NCBI GenBank assembly: GCA_015067305.1
Contig: SVMT01000015.1
Span: 1-46,853, forward strand
Reading direction: 5' to 3'
Source of the DNA: Oscillospiraceae bacterium
GTDB taxonomy: Bacteria > Bacillota > Clostridia > Oscillospirales > UBA644
Length of the DNA stretch: 46,853 nt
Below, in pieces: positions 7,766 through 15,374 of the stretch. A program made the position numbers and the translations under genes. Each line of letters opens with the position of its first letter. Position 1 is the stretch's first letter. A model generated the notes under the pieces. The model was not told where the DNA came from, did not search any database, and saw only the letters and a list, made by a program, of their open reading frames with translations.

Positions 7766-9121
7766 ATGAGTAACAATTTCGGTAGCGACTTGACAGGCGG
7801 AAGTGTAGGCAAACAGCTTCTTAAATTCTGTATACCGTTCCTTCTTTCAAATCTTCTCCAGGCTCTTTACAATATTGCAGATATGTTTATTGTAGGGCAA
7901 TTTGACGGTTCAGCAGGTATTTCAGGTGTCTCCAATGGCGGACAGGTCACCATGATGATAATCAATTTTGTTGCAGGACTTGCTGTAGGCGCAACGGTTC
8001 TTGTTGCACAGCATGTGGGTGCAAAACGTCACGAAGAGGCTGAAAAGACAGTTGCTACAGTTTTTACAATGATGGCTATCAGCGGTATTGCCATTTCTGT
8101 TATTATGGCATTCCTTTCTGAACCGATCATGCGTCTTATCCAGACTCCTGAGGAAAGTTTTGATGCAGCTTTGGACTATGTAAGGATCTGTTCTTACGGT
8201 ATAATCTTTACATTTTTGTACAATGCCATAAGTGGTGTTATGCGTGGCCTCGGAGACTCAAAACATCCTCTTATTTTCGTGGCTATCGCTTGCTTTGTAA
8301 ATATCTTTCTTGACCTCCTTCTCGTTGGTGCTTTCAAGATGTCTGCGGCAGGCGCGGCTTTGGCAACTATTATTTCTCAGGCTATCAGTGTCATTATTTC
8401 CGTTATTTATCTTAAAAAGAACGGTTTTATGTTTGATTTCAGACTGAAAAGCTTCAGAATACATAAAGATACTTTATTCAAGATACTGAAGATAGGCTTT
8501 CCATCAGCAATTCAGAATGTTGTTACAAGCCTTTCTTTTATGATAATAAATGTACTTGTAAACGGTTACGGTGTTCACGCTTCTGCGGCGGCAGGTATTG
8601 CAGGTAAATTCAATAGCGTTGCGATCCTTCCCATCCTCGCTATGTCTATGTCCGTGGCTTCAATGGCAGGACAGAATATCGGTGCTAAACTTTACGACAG
8701 AGCTTTGGATACAATGAAAACTTCCATTAAGATATCCTTTGTTATCGGTGGCGCTATTTTCCTGTTCGTCCAGATCTTCCCATCTGCTGTTATTTCTATT
8801 TTTGACAACACGCCCGAAGTTGTTGAATACGGCGTTCAGTATATCAGAGCTTTCTCGTTTGACTATATCATCGTTCCTATTGTATTCAGTGTTAACGGTT
8901 TGCTTAACGGGGCAGGTCATACAGCATTTTCACTTTTCAACGGTATGCTTTCAGCTGTTCTTCTCAGAGCTCCTTTTGCAATACTTCTCGGTAAAGTTTT
9001 CAGTTTGGGAATGTTAGGTATAGGTCTTGGTGGTCCCATTGCGTCCCTCGGTTCTGCTATGATCGGACTCATTTATGTTCAGTCCGGCAGATGGAAGCTC
9101 AGTAAAATAGAAAGTAGGTAA
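7766..9121 (+). CDS. MATE-family efflux transporter
   Basis: The 451-aa integral membrane protein has about 12 predicted transmembrane segments in two MatE halves. Typical markers are the N-terminal PFLLSNLLQALYNIADMFIVG, the MRGLGDSKHPL motif in the first half, and NGLLNGAGHTAFSLF in the second. MATE proteins export drugs or metabolites using Na+ or H+ gradients; the substrate cannot be inferred. The gene starts 23 nt after ispD and is followed by a good terminator, so it closes the 6002-9121 operon. A GAAAGG motif lies rather far (about 15 nt) before the ATG, so initiation may be weak or coupled. Confidence 0.93.
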   Translation: MSNNFGSDLTGGSVGKQLLKFCIPFLLSNLLQALYNIADMFIVGQFDGSAGISGVSNGGQVTMMIINFVAGLAVGATVLVAQHVGAKRHEEAEKTVATVFTMMAISGIAISVIMAFLSEPIMRLIQTPEESFDAALDYVRICSYGIIFTFLYNAISGVMRGLGDSKHPLIFVAIACFVNIFLDLLLVGAFKMSAAGAALATIISQAISVIISVIYLKKNGFMFDFRLKSFRIHKDTLFKILKIGFPSAIQNVVTSLSFMIINVLVNGYGVHASAAAGIAGKFNSVAILPILAMSMSVASMAGQNIGAKLYDRALDTMKTSIKISFVIGGAIFLFVQIFPSAVISIFDNTPEVVEYGVQYIRAFSFDYIIVPIVFSVNGLLNGAGHTAFSLFNGMLSAVLLRAPFAILLGKVFSLGMLGIGLGGPIASLGSAMIGLIYVQSGRWKLSKIESR

Positions 9122-9130
9122 AAAATATTG

Positions 9131-9159
9131 CCGAAGAATGTCTTTGAGGCATTTTTCGG
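9131..9159 (+). terminator. Terminator after the MATE gene
   Basis: CCGAAGAATG (9131-9140) pairs with CATTTTTCGG (9150-9159) over 10 bp with one G-T, loop of 9 nt, followed by TTGTTTTT. It lies 10 nt after the MATE stop. Confidence 0.88.
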
Positions 9160-9185
9160 TTGTTTTTGCGTAGACTATAAACGTT

Positions 9186-9680
9186 ATGACTATTGAAACT
9201 ATTATGAGTTTTATGGAGGACTACGGTTCTTTCATAATTTTTGCATTGATTTTTATTGAATATCTGTGTATTCCGGGCTTTCCCGGAGGATTTAGTATTC
9301 CTGCGGCAGGAGTAATATCAAGGATCGGGGAGCTGAATTTTTTCGAGGCATATTTTTTCGGACTTATTGCCGCAATTCTGTCTCAGACTGTGCTGTATTT
9401 TATCTGTACACTATTTCATAACACTGTGGATAAAGTCTGCCACAAGTATAAATTCCTTGAAAAAGCTTATATCAAAGCCGATTCATTTATCCTACAGCAC
9501 GGGACTGCAGGTTTGTTTTTGGCACGTCTTGTTCCTGTAGCCAGGGTATTTGTTTCGTTTCCTGCAGGACTTGCAAAAATGAATTTAGGTTCATATTTGA
9601 TGTGTTCAACGGTGGGAACGGGGGTCTATATGCTCGTTATGATGTCTTTGGGATATTTTGCTACAGAATTATTTATATAA
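9186..9680 (+). CDS. DedA-family membrane protein
   Basis: The 164-aa protein has several hydrophobic segments and DedA (SNARE-associated/VTT domain) features. These include the E-x-x-x-x-P-G-x-P motif (IEYLCIPGFPGG), the GTAGLFLARLVPVARVFVSFPAGLAKM region with conserved Arg residues, and a hydrophobic end. DedA proteins are lipid scramblases or flippases, some linked to undecaprenyl phosphate or phosphatidylethanolamine recycling. It is shorter than the usual ~200 aa. No Shine-Dalgarno site is visible before ATG 9186; a TATAAA box lies only a few bases upstream, so a leaderless message or the in-frame ATG at 9213 is possible. It sits alone between a terminator and the promoter at 9696. Confidence 0.85.
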   Translation: MTIETIMSFMEDYGSFIIFALIFIEYLCIPGFPGGFSIPAAGVISRIGELNFFEAYFFGLIAAILSQTVLYFICTLFHNTVDKVCHKYKFLEKAYIKADSFILQHGTAGLFLARLVPVARVFVSFPAGLAKMNLGSYLMCSTVGTGVYMLVMMSLGYFATELFI

Positions 9681-9695
9681 ATTTCATAAAAATAC

Positions 9696-9724
9696 TTGAC
9701 TAATCAAGAAAATTCATGTATAAT
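9696..9724 (+). promoter_or_regulatory. Promoter of the DD-carboxypeptidase gene
   Basis: TTGACT (9696-9701), 17 nt, TATAAT (9719-9724). It begins 16 nt after the DedA stop and about 90 nt before the preferred start at 9813, and probably serves the whole 9813-13724 run. Confidence 0.85.
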
Positions 9725-9812
9725 ATAAGTAGGATGTTTTTCAGCGTTTAATGTGATTGATAATTACATTGCTGACAGTATGAATTATAACCTTGAGAAA
9801 GGAATAAATAAA

Positions 9813-11249
9813 ATGAATATTAAAAAATTTGCCGTATGTGCGGTTTCCGTTGTTTTGACTATTTCTGTGATCTGCGGTTTGATGCTCGGATGCGGAGTAA
9901 GTGCTTTCGCTACGGCATTTCCCACGATAAACAGTGACTCTTATGTCCTCATGGATGCAGAAACTGGACAGGTCCTTGTTGAGAAGGGTATGAATCAGAG
10001 AATGTATCCCGCAAGCATTACAAAGATAATGACTATCCTTCTTGCCTGCGAGGAAGCAAATCCCGATACAGTGGTTACAATGTCCGAATATGCCACAGTT
10101 ACTACTGTTCCCAGAGATTCATCTCATATTGCGCTTACCACAGGTCAGGAAGTCAGAATGGAAGACCTTATATACGGTGCGTTTCTCGCTTCTGCCAATG
10201 ATGCCTGTAACGGTATTGCGGAATCCATAAGCGGTTCGATTGACTCATTTGCTCAGAAAATGACTGACAGGGCAAAAAAGATTGGTGCCGAAAATACTAA
10301 TTTTTCCAATTCCAACGGACTTTTTGCCGAAGACCATTATACAACAGCTTATGATATGGCTCTCATCACCCGTGAGGCTATAAAAAATACATATTTCACA
10401 AAGGTTTTCGGAACGGTTCGCTATGAGATAGCTCCCGATAACATAAGAAAAGTTGTTTTCCCTGTTGCCACCGGACTTGAAATGCTGAAACCGAATAATC
10501 CTCTTTATTATGAAGGCATTATCGGCGGTAAGACGGGTTATATTCCCGATGCAGGCTATACAGGAGTTGCAGTTGCTGAAAGGAACGGAATAAAACTTAT
10601 CGCCGTAACTCTTAAAGCGGATTCTGCCAATGACAGATTTTCGGATCTTGCGGCTCTGCTTGATTACGGTTTTGATAATTTCTCCAAAAAGACCGTTTCA
10701 ACTTCAATGTTTGAACCCCGTACTGTGAATGTTGTTGAAAATGACAGCATTGTTGCAACTGTTACCGTTTACACAAACAGCGATATCTATTATCTTCTTC
10801 ATAACGATATTGCCGAAAGTTCGGTAAACGTGACTGCCAATATTCCCGAAGCATACAGTCAGTTCAATATTCAGCCGAGTCTTACTCTGACTGTTACGGA
10901 TTCATCTTCGCTGATGTATTCGAATATCGGAGATGTTGCGCTGAAATTTACGACCCAACAACATGATGTTCCGACTCCTTTGAATCCCGACAGTCAGGCA
11001 TCTGCCAAACCTTCTGAAAATACTTTCAGGATCCCTGTGTTTGTGAAAGTAATTCTTATCATTCTTGCAGTTATTTTGATTTTTATAGGTATAATCATTA
11101 TAATGTTCCTTGTTTCCAATGCCAAACGTAAGCGCAGAGACAGAATGCGCAGACTTCGTCGTCAGGCAATGTACGAGGAAAGCAGGAGTGACATGATCCT
11201 TCGTGAAGAACATAAGAAAACTGTAAACAATTCAGCGAAGAAACGCTGA
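9813..11249 (+). CDS. Serine-type D-Ala-D-Ala carboxypeptidase (S11 / DacF-like PBP)
   Basis: The 478-aa protein trims the terminal D-Ala of peptidoglycan pentapeptides outside the membrane. An N-terminal signal peptide ends near AFA (residues 31-33). The three penicillin-binding motifs are present: S68-I-T-K71, S127-A-N129 and K240-T-G242. A C-terminal PBP5-type beta domain follows, then a transmembrane helix at about 408-433 and a basic tail (KRKRRDRMRRLRR). A membrane helix replaces the usual amphipathic anchor. The start at 9813 is chosen for its GAAAGGA site and signal peptide; the 20 extra upstream codons are not signal-like. DacF of sporulating Firmicutes is a close functional parallel, but DacA/DacB types cannot be excluded. 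Confidence 0.92.
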   Translation: MNIKKFAVCAVSVVLTISVICGLMLGCGVSAFATAFPTINSDSYVLMDAETGQVLVEKGMNQRMYPASITKIMTILLACEEANPDTVVTMSEYATVTTVPRDSSHIALTTGQEVRMEDLIYGAFLASANDACNGIAESISGSIDSFAQKMTDRAKKIGAENTNFSNSNGLFAEDHYTTAYDMALITREAIKNTYFTKVFGTVRYEIAPDNIRKVVFPVATGLEMLKPNNPLYYEGIIGGKTGYIPDAGYTGVAVAERNGIKLIAVTLKADSANDRFSDLAALLDYGFDNFSKKTVSTSMFEPRTVNVVENDSIVATVTVYTNSDIYYLLHNDIAESSVNVTANIPEAYSQFNIQPSLTLTVTDSSSLMYSNIGDVALKFTTQQHDVPTPLNPDSQASAKPSENTFRIPVFVKVILIILAVILIFIGIIIIMFLVSNAKRKRRDRMRRLRRQAMYEESRSDMILREEHKKTVNNSAKKR

Positions 11250-11283
11250 TCATATAAAAACAATCAGAAAGGCGAATTTAATC

Positions 11284-11571
11284 ATGAACGAAAAATTAAA
11301 GAACGAACAGATGCAGATACTTATGAAGGCTATTCTTAACCTTGAAACAGAAGATGAATGCTACGCATTTTTTGATGACCTTTGCACTGTTTCCGAACTC
11401 AAGAGTCTGGAGCAGCGTTTTGAAGTTGCAAGAATGCTCAAAGAAGGATGCCAGTATGCCGAGATCGTTGCAAAAACAGGCGCTTCTTCCGCTACTATCT
11501 CAAGAGTAAACCGTGCACTCCTTTACGGTGCTGACGGATATAAGAATGCTATCGAAAAACTTTCTAAATAG
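11284..11571 (+). CDS. YerC/YecD-family TrpR-like DNA-binding protein
   Basis: The 95-aa protein is all helical with a TrpR-type helix-turn-helix: LKSLEQRFEVARML leads into GCQYAEIVAKTGASSATISRVNRAL at about residues 57-81, the recognition region. This is the YerC/YecD family of Firmicutes (PF01371), related to the tryptophan repressor but not known to bind tryptophan. Its targets are not described. It lies 34 nt after the carboxypeptidase gene with an AGAAAGG site, and 5 nt before the methyltransferase gene, inside an apparent operon. Confidence 0.93.
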   Translation: MNEKLKNEQMQILMKAILNLETEDECYAFFDDLCTVSELKSLEQRFEVARMLKEGCQYAEIVAKTGASSATISRVNRALLYGADGYKNAIEKLSK

Positions 11572-11576
11572 TATAT

Positions 11577-12302
11577 ATGAAATATGACAGCCTTGCTTCC
11601 GTATATGACAGTTTTACGGACGGCTTTGATTATAAGAAATATTTGGATTCCGTTTTCGCACATTGTGACGCTTTACCTGAAAGTGGTTTGGCTCTCGATT
11701 GCGGAAGCGGAACCGGCACGCTCATTTGCGAATTGAGTGAGAGGGGATTCAACTGTACAGGTGTTGATATGTCCCCTGAAATGCTGAATATTGCCCGTGA
11801 AAAAATTGAAAACGCAGGTTTTGAACCTCATCTTGTGTGTCAGGAACTGCAAGACCTTGATCTCTACGGCGCATATCACATTGCTTTTTGCTCACTCGAT
11901 ACTGTAAACCATATTCTGTATAAGCGTGATCTTAAGTCTTTTTTCAGGAAGCTTTACAATTTTATAGAACCCGGAGGCTTTTTTGTTTTTGATGTGAAGA
12001 CCTCCGCATTTTTCAAGAAAACCGTAGGAATGCAGACTTTTGAGCATGAGGACGGTTCCGTTGCCATGATCGAAGGAAGTTTTTCTTCAGATGTCGCTTT
12101 TTATGCAATATCTGTTTTTGAGGCAAGAGAAGACGGGCTTTTTGAAAAATATGAAAGCGAGATCGAAGAACGCTATTACAGCGTTGATACCCTTAAATCC
12201 ATTTTAGCGGAAGCAGGGTTTGCAACGGTCAAGCGTTATAATATGGGTAACAGACAGATATGGATCACTTCGCGAATTGAAAAAACAGGAAAGAAAAAAT
12301 AA
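11577..12302 (+). CDS. Class I SAM-dependent methyltransferase
   Basis: The 241-aa protein has the class I methyltransferase pattern: motif I LALDCGSGTGTLICEL (about residues 37-52), an acidic residue after strand 2 (TGVDMSPEML), a motif near LCQELQDLDL, and IEPGGFFVFDVKT. The substrate is unknown; many such genes near translation and wall genes act on small molecules or RNA. It starts 5 nt after the YerC-like gene, and its TAA overlaps the next ATG by one base (TAATG), so translation is coupled to hslO. Confidence 0.88.
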   Translation: MKYDSLASVYDSFTDGFDYKKYLDSVFAHCDALPESGLALDCGSGTGTLICELSERGFNCTGVDMSPEMLNIAREKIENAGFEPHLVCQELQDLDLYGAYHIAFCSLDTVNHILYKRDLKSFFRKLYNFIEPGGFFVFDVKTSAFFKKTVGMQTFEHEDGSVAMIEGSFSSDVAFYAISVFEAREDGLFEKYESEIEERYYSVDTLKSILAEAGFATVKRYNMGNRQIWITSRIEKTGKKK

Positions 12303-13036
12303 TGGATAAGCTTTATAAAATTATTTATTGCGATGACCTTCGTATTCATATGGCGGTCATGGAAGAGATTCCCGAAAAAATATATTTCCCCGAAGAATTT
12401 GATACTCCGGAAAACAGGCTTGAATCTGTCACAGCAGCTTCCATTGCGGCAGTTCTTGCGTCTGACCTGAAAGAGACAAATTCTTCTGTTACAGTTATGC
12501 TCAGAAATGTTGAAAAATGTGTATCATACAGTGTTACAGCTCAGCAGGACGGTAGAGTTTGCGGAGCTGTAGGAGGCTACACCAAAGGAGTTCTGAATGA
12601 CGGTTATATCCTTGAGGTTGTACGCCGTTCAGGTATCGGCAGAGATTACAGCAGTGTTGTCTGCGGTAGTACCGTAGAGGCTGTAATTGATGAATATATT
12701 ACGGGAAGTATGCAGCGAAAGGCTTTGCTTAAAGTTTACGGAAATTGCGCAGTGCTTGCGGAAGAGCTTCCTTTTACGAGCATAATCGAAAAGGGTGCCG
12801 AGGCATTGAAAGTCCTTGAATCAAACAGTTCTCCCGAAGCGTTGACCGAAGCTGACGGATTCAGATTTGTCGAAGAATCCGAGCTTTCTTACGGTTGCAC
12901 CTGCACGAAAAGAAGCGTAAAAAAAGCATTGGTTGCGGCGCTTTCAGGGGAGGATCTTTCAAATATGGAAGAGGTTCTTGAAATCAGCTGTAAGCTTTGC
13001 GGCAAAAAATATCATATCGAAAAAAGTGAACTGTAA
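12302..13036 (+). CDS. hslO: Hsp33-family redox-regulated chaperone
   Basis: The 244-aa protein is the cytosolic chaperone switched on by oxidation. The C-terminal zinc centre is intact: Cys199-x-Cys201 and Cys230-x-x-Cys233 with 28 residues between the pairs, matching the CxC-x(27-32)-CxxC rule. The N-terminal domain includes VTAASIAAVLASDL and GAVGGYTKGVLNDGYILEVVRR, in place of the more usual GxxQPYxG-like region. It is therefore a divergent Hsp33 and somewhat short (usual ~290). It is coupled to the upstream methyltransferase and followed after 1 nt by the pseudouridine synthase gene. Confidence 0.87.
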   Translation: MDKLYKIIYCDDLRIHMAVMEEIPEKIYFPEEFDTPENRLESVTAASIAAVLASDLKETNSSVTVMLRNVEKCVSYSVTAQQDGRVCGAVGGYTKGVLNDGYILEVVRRSGIGRDYSSVVCGSTVEAVIDEYITGSMQRKALLKVYGNCAVLAEELPFTSIIEKGAEALKVLESNSSPEALTEADGFRFVEESELSYGCTCTKRSVKKALVAALSGEDLSNMEEVLEISCKLCGKKYHIEKSEL

Positions 13037-13037
13037 A

Positions 13038-13724
13038 ATGACAAGACTTGATGCTCTTATTTCAAATTCGGGAGCGTACAGCCGTTCCGAAATCAAAATT
13101 ATGGTTAAAAAAGGCCGTGTGTCCGTGAATGGACAGACGGTCAAAGATTATTCTCTCAAAGTTTCCGAAAACGATGTTATTTCCGTGGACGGAAAGATTC
13201 TGGATACGGAAAAATTTGTGTATATCATGCTTAACAAGCCAGCAGGATATATAAGTGCTACCGAGGGCGAGAAAAATGTTATAGAATTAGTTCCGTCTGA
13301 GATGTATCGCAAGGGACTTTTTCCTGTTGGAAGGCTTGACAAAGATACAGAAGGTCTGCTCCTTATTACAAATGATGGGGATTTTTCCCATGAGCTGATG
13401 TCTCCCAATAAAAATGTAGTTAAAACTTACCGCGCAGAACTTGAGCGTTCCGTAACAGAGTCCGATATTGAAAAATTTAAAAATGGAATCGTTATGCGTG
13501 ACGGTACGGAGTTTAAACCCGCGGTTTTGCGTCCTGACGGTGAAAAAGCGGCTGTAGTTGAAATATCAGAGGGAAAATATCATCAGGTTAAGCTGATGTT
13601 TGCCGCAACTGATAATAAAGTCACATATCTTGAACGTTTAGCCATCGGAGGTCTTGCTCTTGATCCAAGTCTCAACAGGGGTGAATGTCTCCGAATGTCG
13701 AAAGAAATGCTTGAAAAGATTTGA
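13038..13724 (+). CDS. rsuA: RsuA-type 16S rRNA pseudouridine synthase
   Basis: The 228-aa protein converts a uridine of small-subunit rRNA to pseudouridine (U516 in E. coli). An S4 RNA-binding domain lies at about residues 1-45 (RLDALISNSGAYSRSEIK...GRVSVNGQTV). The catalytic motif GRLDKDTEGLLLITNDG contains Asp101, and the family segment KTYRAELE follows. The ATG at 13038 is used: it sits 1 nt after the hslO stop and starts the S4 domain directly. A longer upstream extension would overlap hslO in another frame. The last 87 nt overlap the convergent flippase gene. An RluB/E/F specificity cannot be excluded. Confidence 0.92.
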   Translation: MTRLDALISNSGAYSRSEIKIMVKKGRVSVNGQTVKDYSLKVSENDVISVDGKILDTEKFVYIMLNKPAGYISATEGEKNVIELVPSEMYRKGLFPVGRLDKDTEGLLLITNDGDFSHELMSPNKNVVKTYRAELERSVTESDIEKFKNGIVMRDGTEFKPAVLRPDGEKAAVVEISEGKYHQVKLMFAATDNKVTYLERLAIGGLALDPSLNRGECLRMSKEMLEKI

Positions 13725-15239
13725 GATCTTTTTGCGTACTTCCAGGCTTTCGCTTTTTGTAAACAGCAGAAAAAATATGTACAAAACGGCAGAAACCGAA
13801 ATGTCAGCCACAAGGGGAACAGTTATATTTGTAACTGCGCCAAAAACAAATACAGGCAGAAGTGCCGCCGCTGCAGACATGAAAGGAACGATGATGCAGT
13901 TATAGACAGAGAGTTTTATATCTGTTATTCTGAGGAATCGAGAGATCCCTAAAAATGCGTTCAGGGAGCTTGTGATGTATGTTACTACGATGTACCCTCT
14001 TACACCGAAACGAGGTAGCAGGAAGATTATGAGCACTACACTGAGTGCTGAATCTATGATACTGTACCTCATTGTTGCGATCTGTTGGTTGATTCCTTTC
14101 AGTATCGCATCTACGATACCGTCAAGATACATTATTGGAACAAGTGCGGACAGTAGCATGAGAATGATGCTTGCTTCTTCGTTTTTATAAAGCATATCAC
14201 ATAGCTCATCTGCAAAAAACAGAAATACTCCTGAAACGAAAAATGAAAACAGCAAAGTCGAATAGATCGCTTTAACGGCGATAGATTCGATTTTTTTTAT
14301 ATCTTTTTGCTCATATGCATAGGAAATTTCAGGAACGAGTAGTTTTGCCGCTGCACCCAGAAGTGTTGAAGGAAACATCATCAGCGGTATTACCATTCCT
14401 CGGAAAACTCCTATATGCGAGAGCGTTTCTGATTCGCTGTAACCGTATTTTCTGTAACCGAAAGGTACGAGCATATTTTCCAATGCAGACAGTCCTGATC
14501 TTATATATGCGCTTATTGCGGTCGGCAGTGCTATTGACAGCAAATTTTTCAATGGAAGTTTTTGATTGTTTTTTATACTTTTTGCAGTTGCTTTGTTTTC
14601 AAAACAGTAGAATAAAATTGCTATTATGCAGGAAATTATTTCTCCTGCCGCGGAACCGAACACAAGTACAGCACAAAGCGTCTCAGACGAACTTCCTTTG
14701 AATAGAATAAGAGCTGATACTGTGACAGCTATTTTTGAAATATCTTCCGTCACTTGTATTATCAGTGTTTTCAGTATTTTTCTTTTGGCGGTAAAATAAC
14801 CGTTGACGGCGCTTGCCGCAGAAAGAAACGGGAGTCCGAAAGATAATATCTTCAAGCAAAACGCGGTGTTTTCATTTTTTATCAGATATTTTCCTGCAGG
14901 TTCTGCCAGAAAAAACAGCAGTAAAAGGGCTAATGAGCCGAAGAAAAACGAATATCCGAAACAGCATTTCATTATATTTCCGCCGTGCGTTTCTCCTTTT
15001 GCCTCGTTTGCGGAGATCAGCCTCACAGCTGCTAAATTTATACCCGAAGCGGCTACCGTGCAGGCAGGAATATAGAGCGTATAAACCAGCTGATAAAGCC
15101 CCATACATTCCGAGCCTACTTCGTTGGAGATGTAAACTCGGAAAATCATCCCCATCAATGTCAGTATCAGAGACACCGCCGTTGTGATTATCATATCTGA
15201 AATAAATTTATTTTTCTTCAAAACCGTCAGTCCGTTCAT
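13638..15239 (-). CDS. SpoVB-like polysaccharide/lipid II-type flippase (MVF/MATE superfamily)
   Basis: The ~533-aa integral membrane protein has about 14 hydrophobic segments. Its N-terminal domain is of the polysaccharide-biosynthesis/SpoVB type (FISDMIITTAVSLILTLMGMIFRVYIS, then VGSECMGLYQLVYTLY). SpoVB, YtgP and MurJ relatives flip lipid-linked wall precursors; SpoVB acts in spore cortex synthesis. The start at 15239 is preferred because family proteins begin with a short basic stretch before helix 1. The ORF extends to 15308, but that extension runs through a strong hairpin. The ribosome site before 15239 is weak. The last 29 codons are antisense to rsuA. It could instead export a capsule or teichoic-type unit. 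Confidence 0.88.
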   Translation of the reverse strand: MNGLTVLKKNKFISDMIITTAVSLILTLMGMIFRVYISNEVGSECMGLYQLVYTLYIPACTVAASGINLAAVRLISANEAKGETHGGNIMKCCFGYSFFFGSLALLLLFFLAEPAGKYLIKNENTAFCLKILSFGLPFLSAASAVNGYFTAKRKILKTLIIQVTEDISKIAVTVSALILFKGSSSETLCAVLVFGSAAGEIISCIIAILFYCFENKATAKSIKNNQKLPLKNLLSIALPTAISAYIRSGLSALENMLVPFGYRKYGYSESETLSHIGVFRGMVIPLMMFPSTLLGAAAKLLVPEISYAYEQKDIKKIESIAVKAIYSTLLFSFFVSGVFLFFADELCDMLYKNEEASIILMLLSALVPIMYLDGIVDAILKGINQQIATMRYSIIDSALSVVLIIFLLPRFGVRGYIVVTYITSSLNAFLGISRFLRITDIKLSVYNCIIVPFMSAAAALLPVFVFGAVTNITVPLVADISVSAVLYIFFLLFTKSESLEVRKKISNLFKHFFRHSETFTPVETWIKSKTSDG

Positions 15240-15296
15240 TTTTATTATCTGTAAATGATATGACTTTTTTGTTTGAAAAATTACTTCGGACGGGGT

Positions 15297-15334
15297 GATG
15301 CCCCACATGAGCGGCGAAACTCATGCAGGGCATC
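15297..15334 (-). promoter_or_regulatory. Strong hairpin with an alternative fold before the flippase gene
   Basis: Arms 15297-15311 and 15320-15334 form a 15-bp stem (GATGCCC and CATGAG blocks separated by two wobble pairs) with an 8-nt loop. On the minus strand the GGGGCATC of the 3' arm can alternatively pair with the CCCC just after it, forming a GGGG-CATCA-CCCC hairpin. No U tract follows directly, so it is not a clear terminator for the HtrA gene, and it lies 58 nt before the flippase start. It may be a leader control element, a processing site or a dispersed palindrome. Confidence 0.45.
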
Positions 15335-15374
15335 AAGGGGAGAATTTTATGAAAAGAATTTTGAGGAATAAGCT

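Noticed and set aside
9753-9812. N-terminal extension of the DD-carboxypeptidase
   Set aside because: The extra residues lie before a proper signal peptide, and the ribosome site is directly upstream of 9813.
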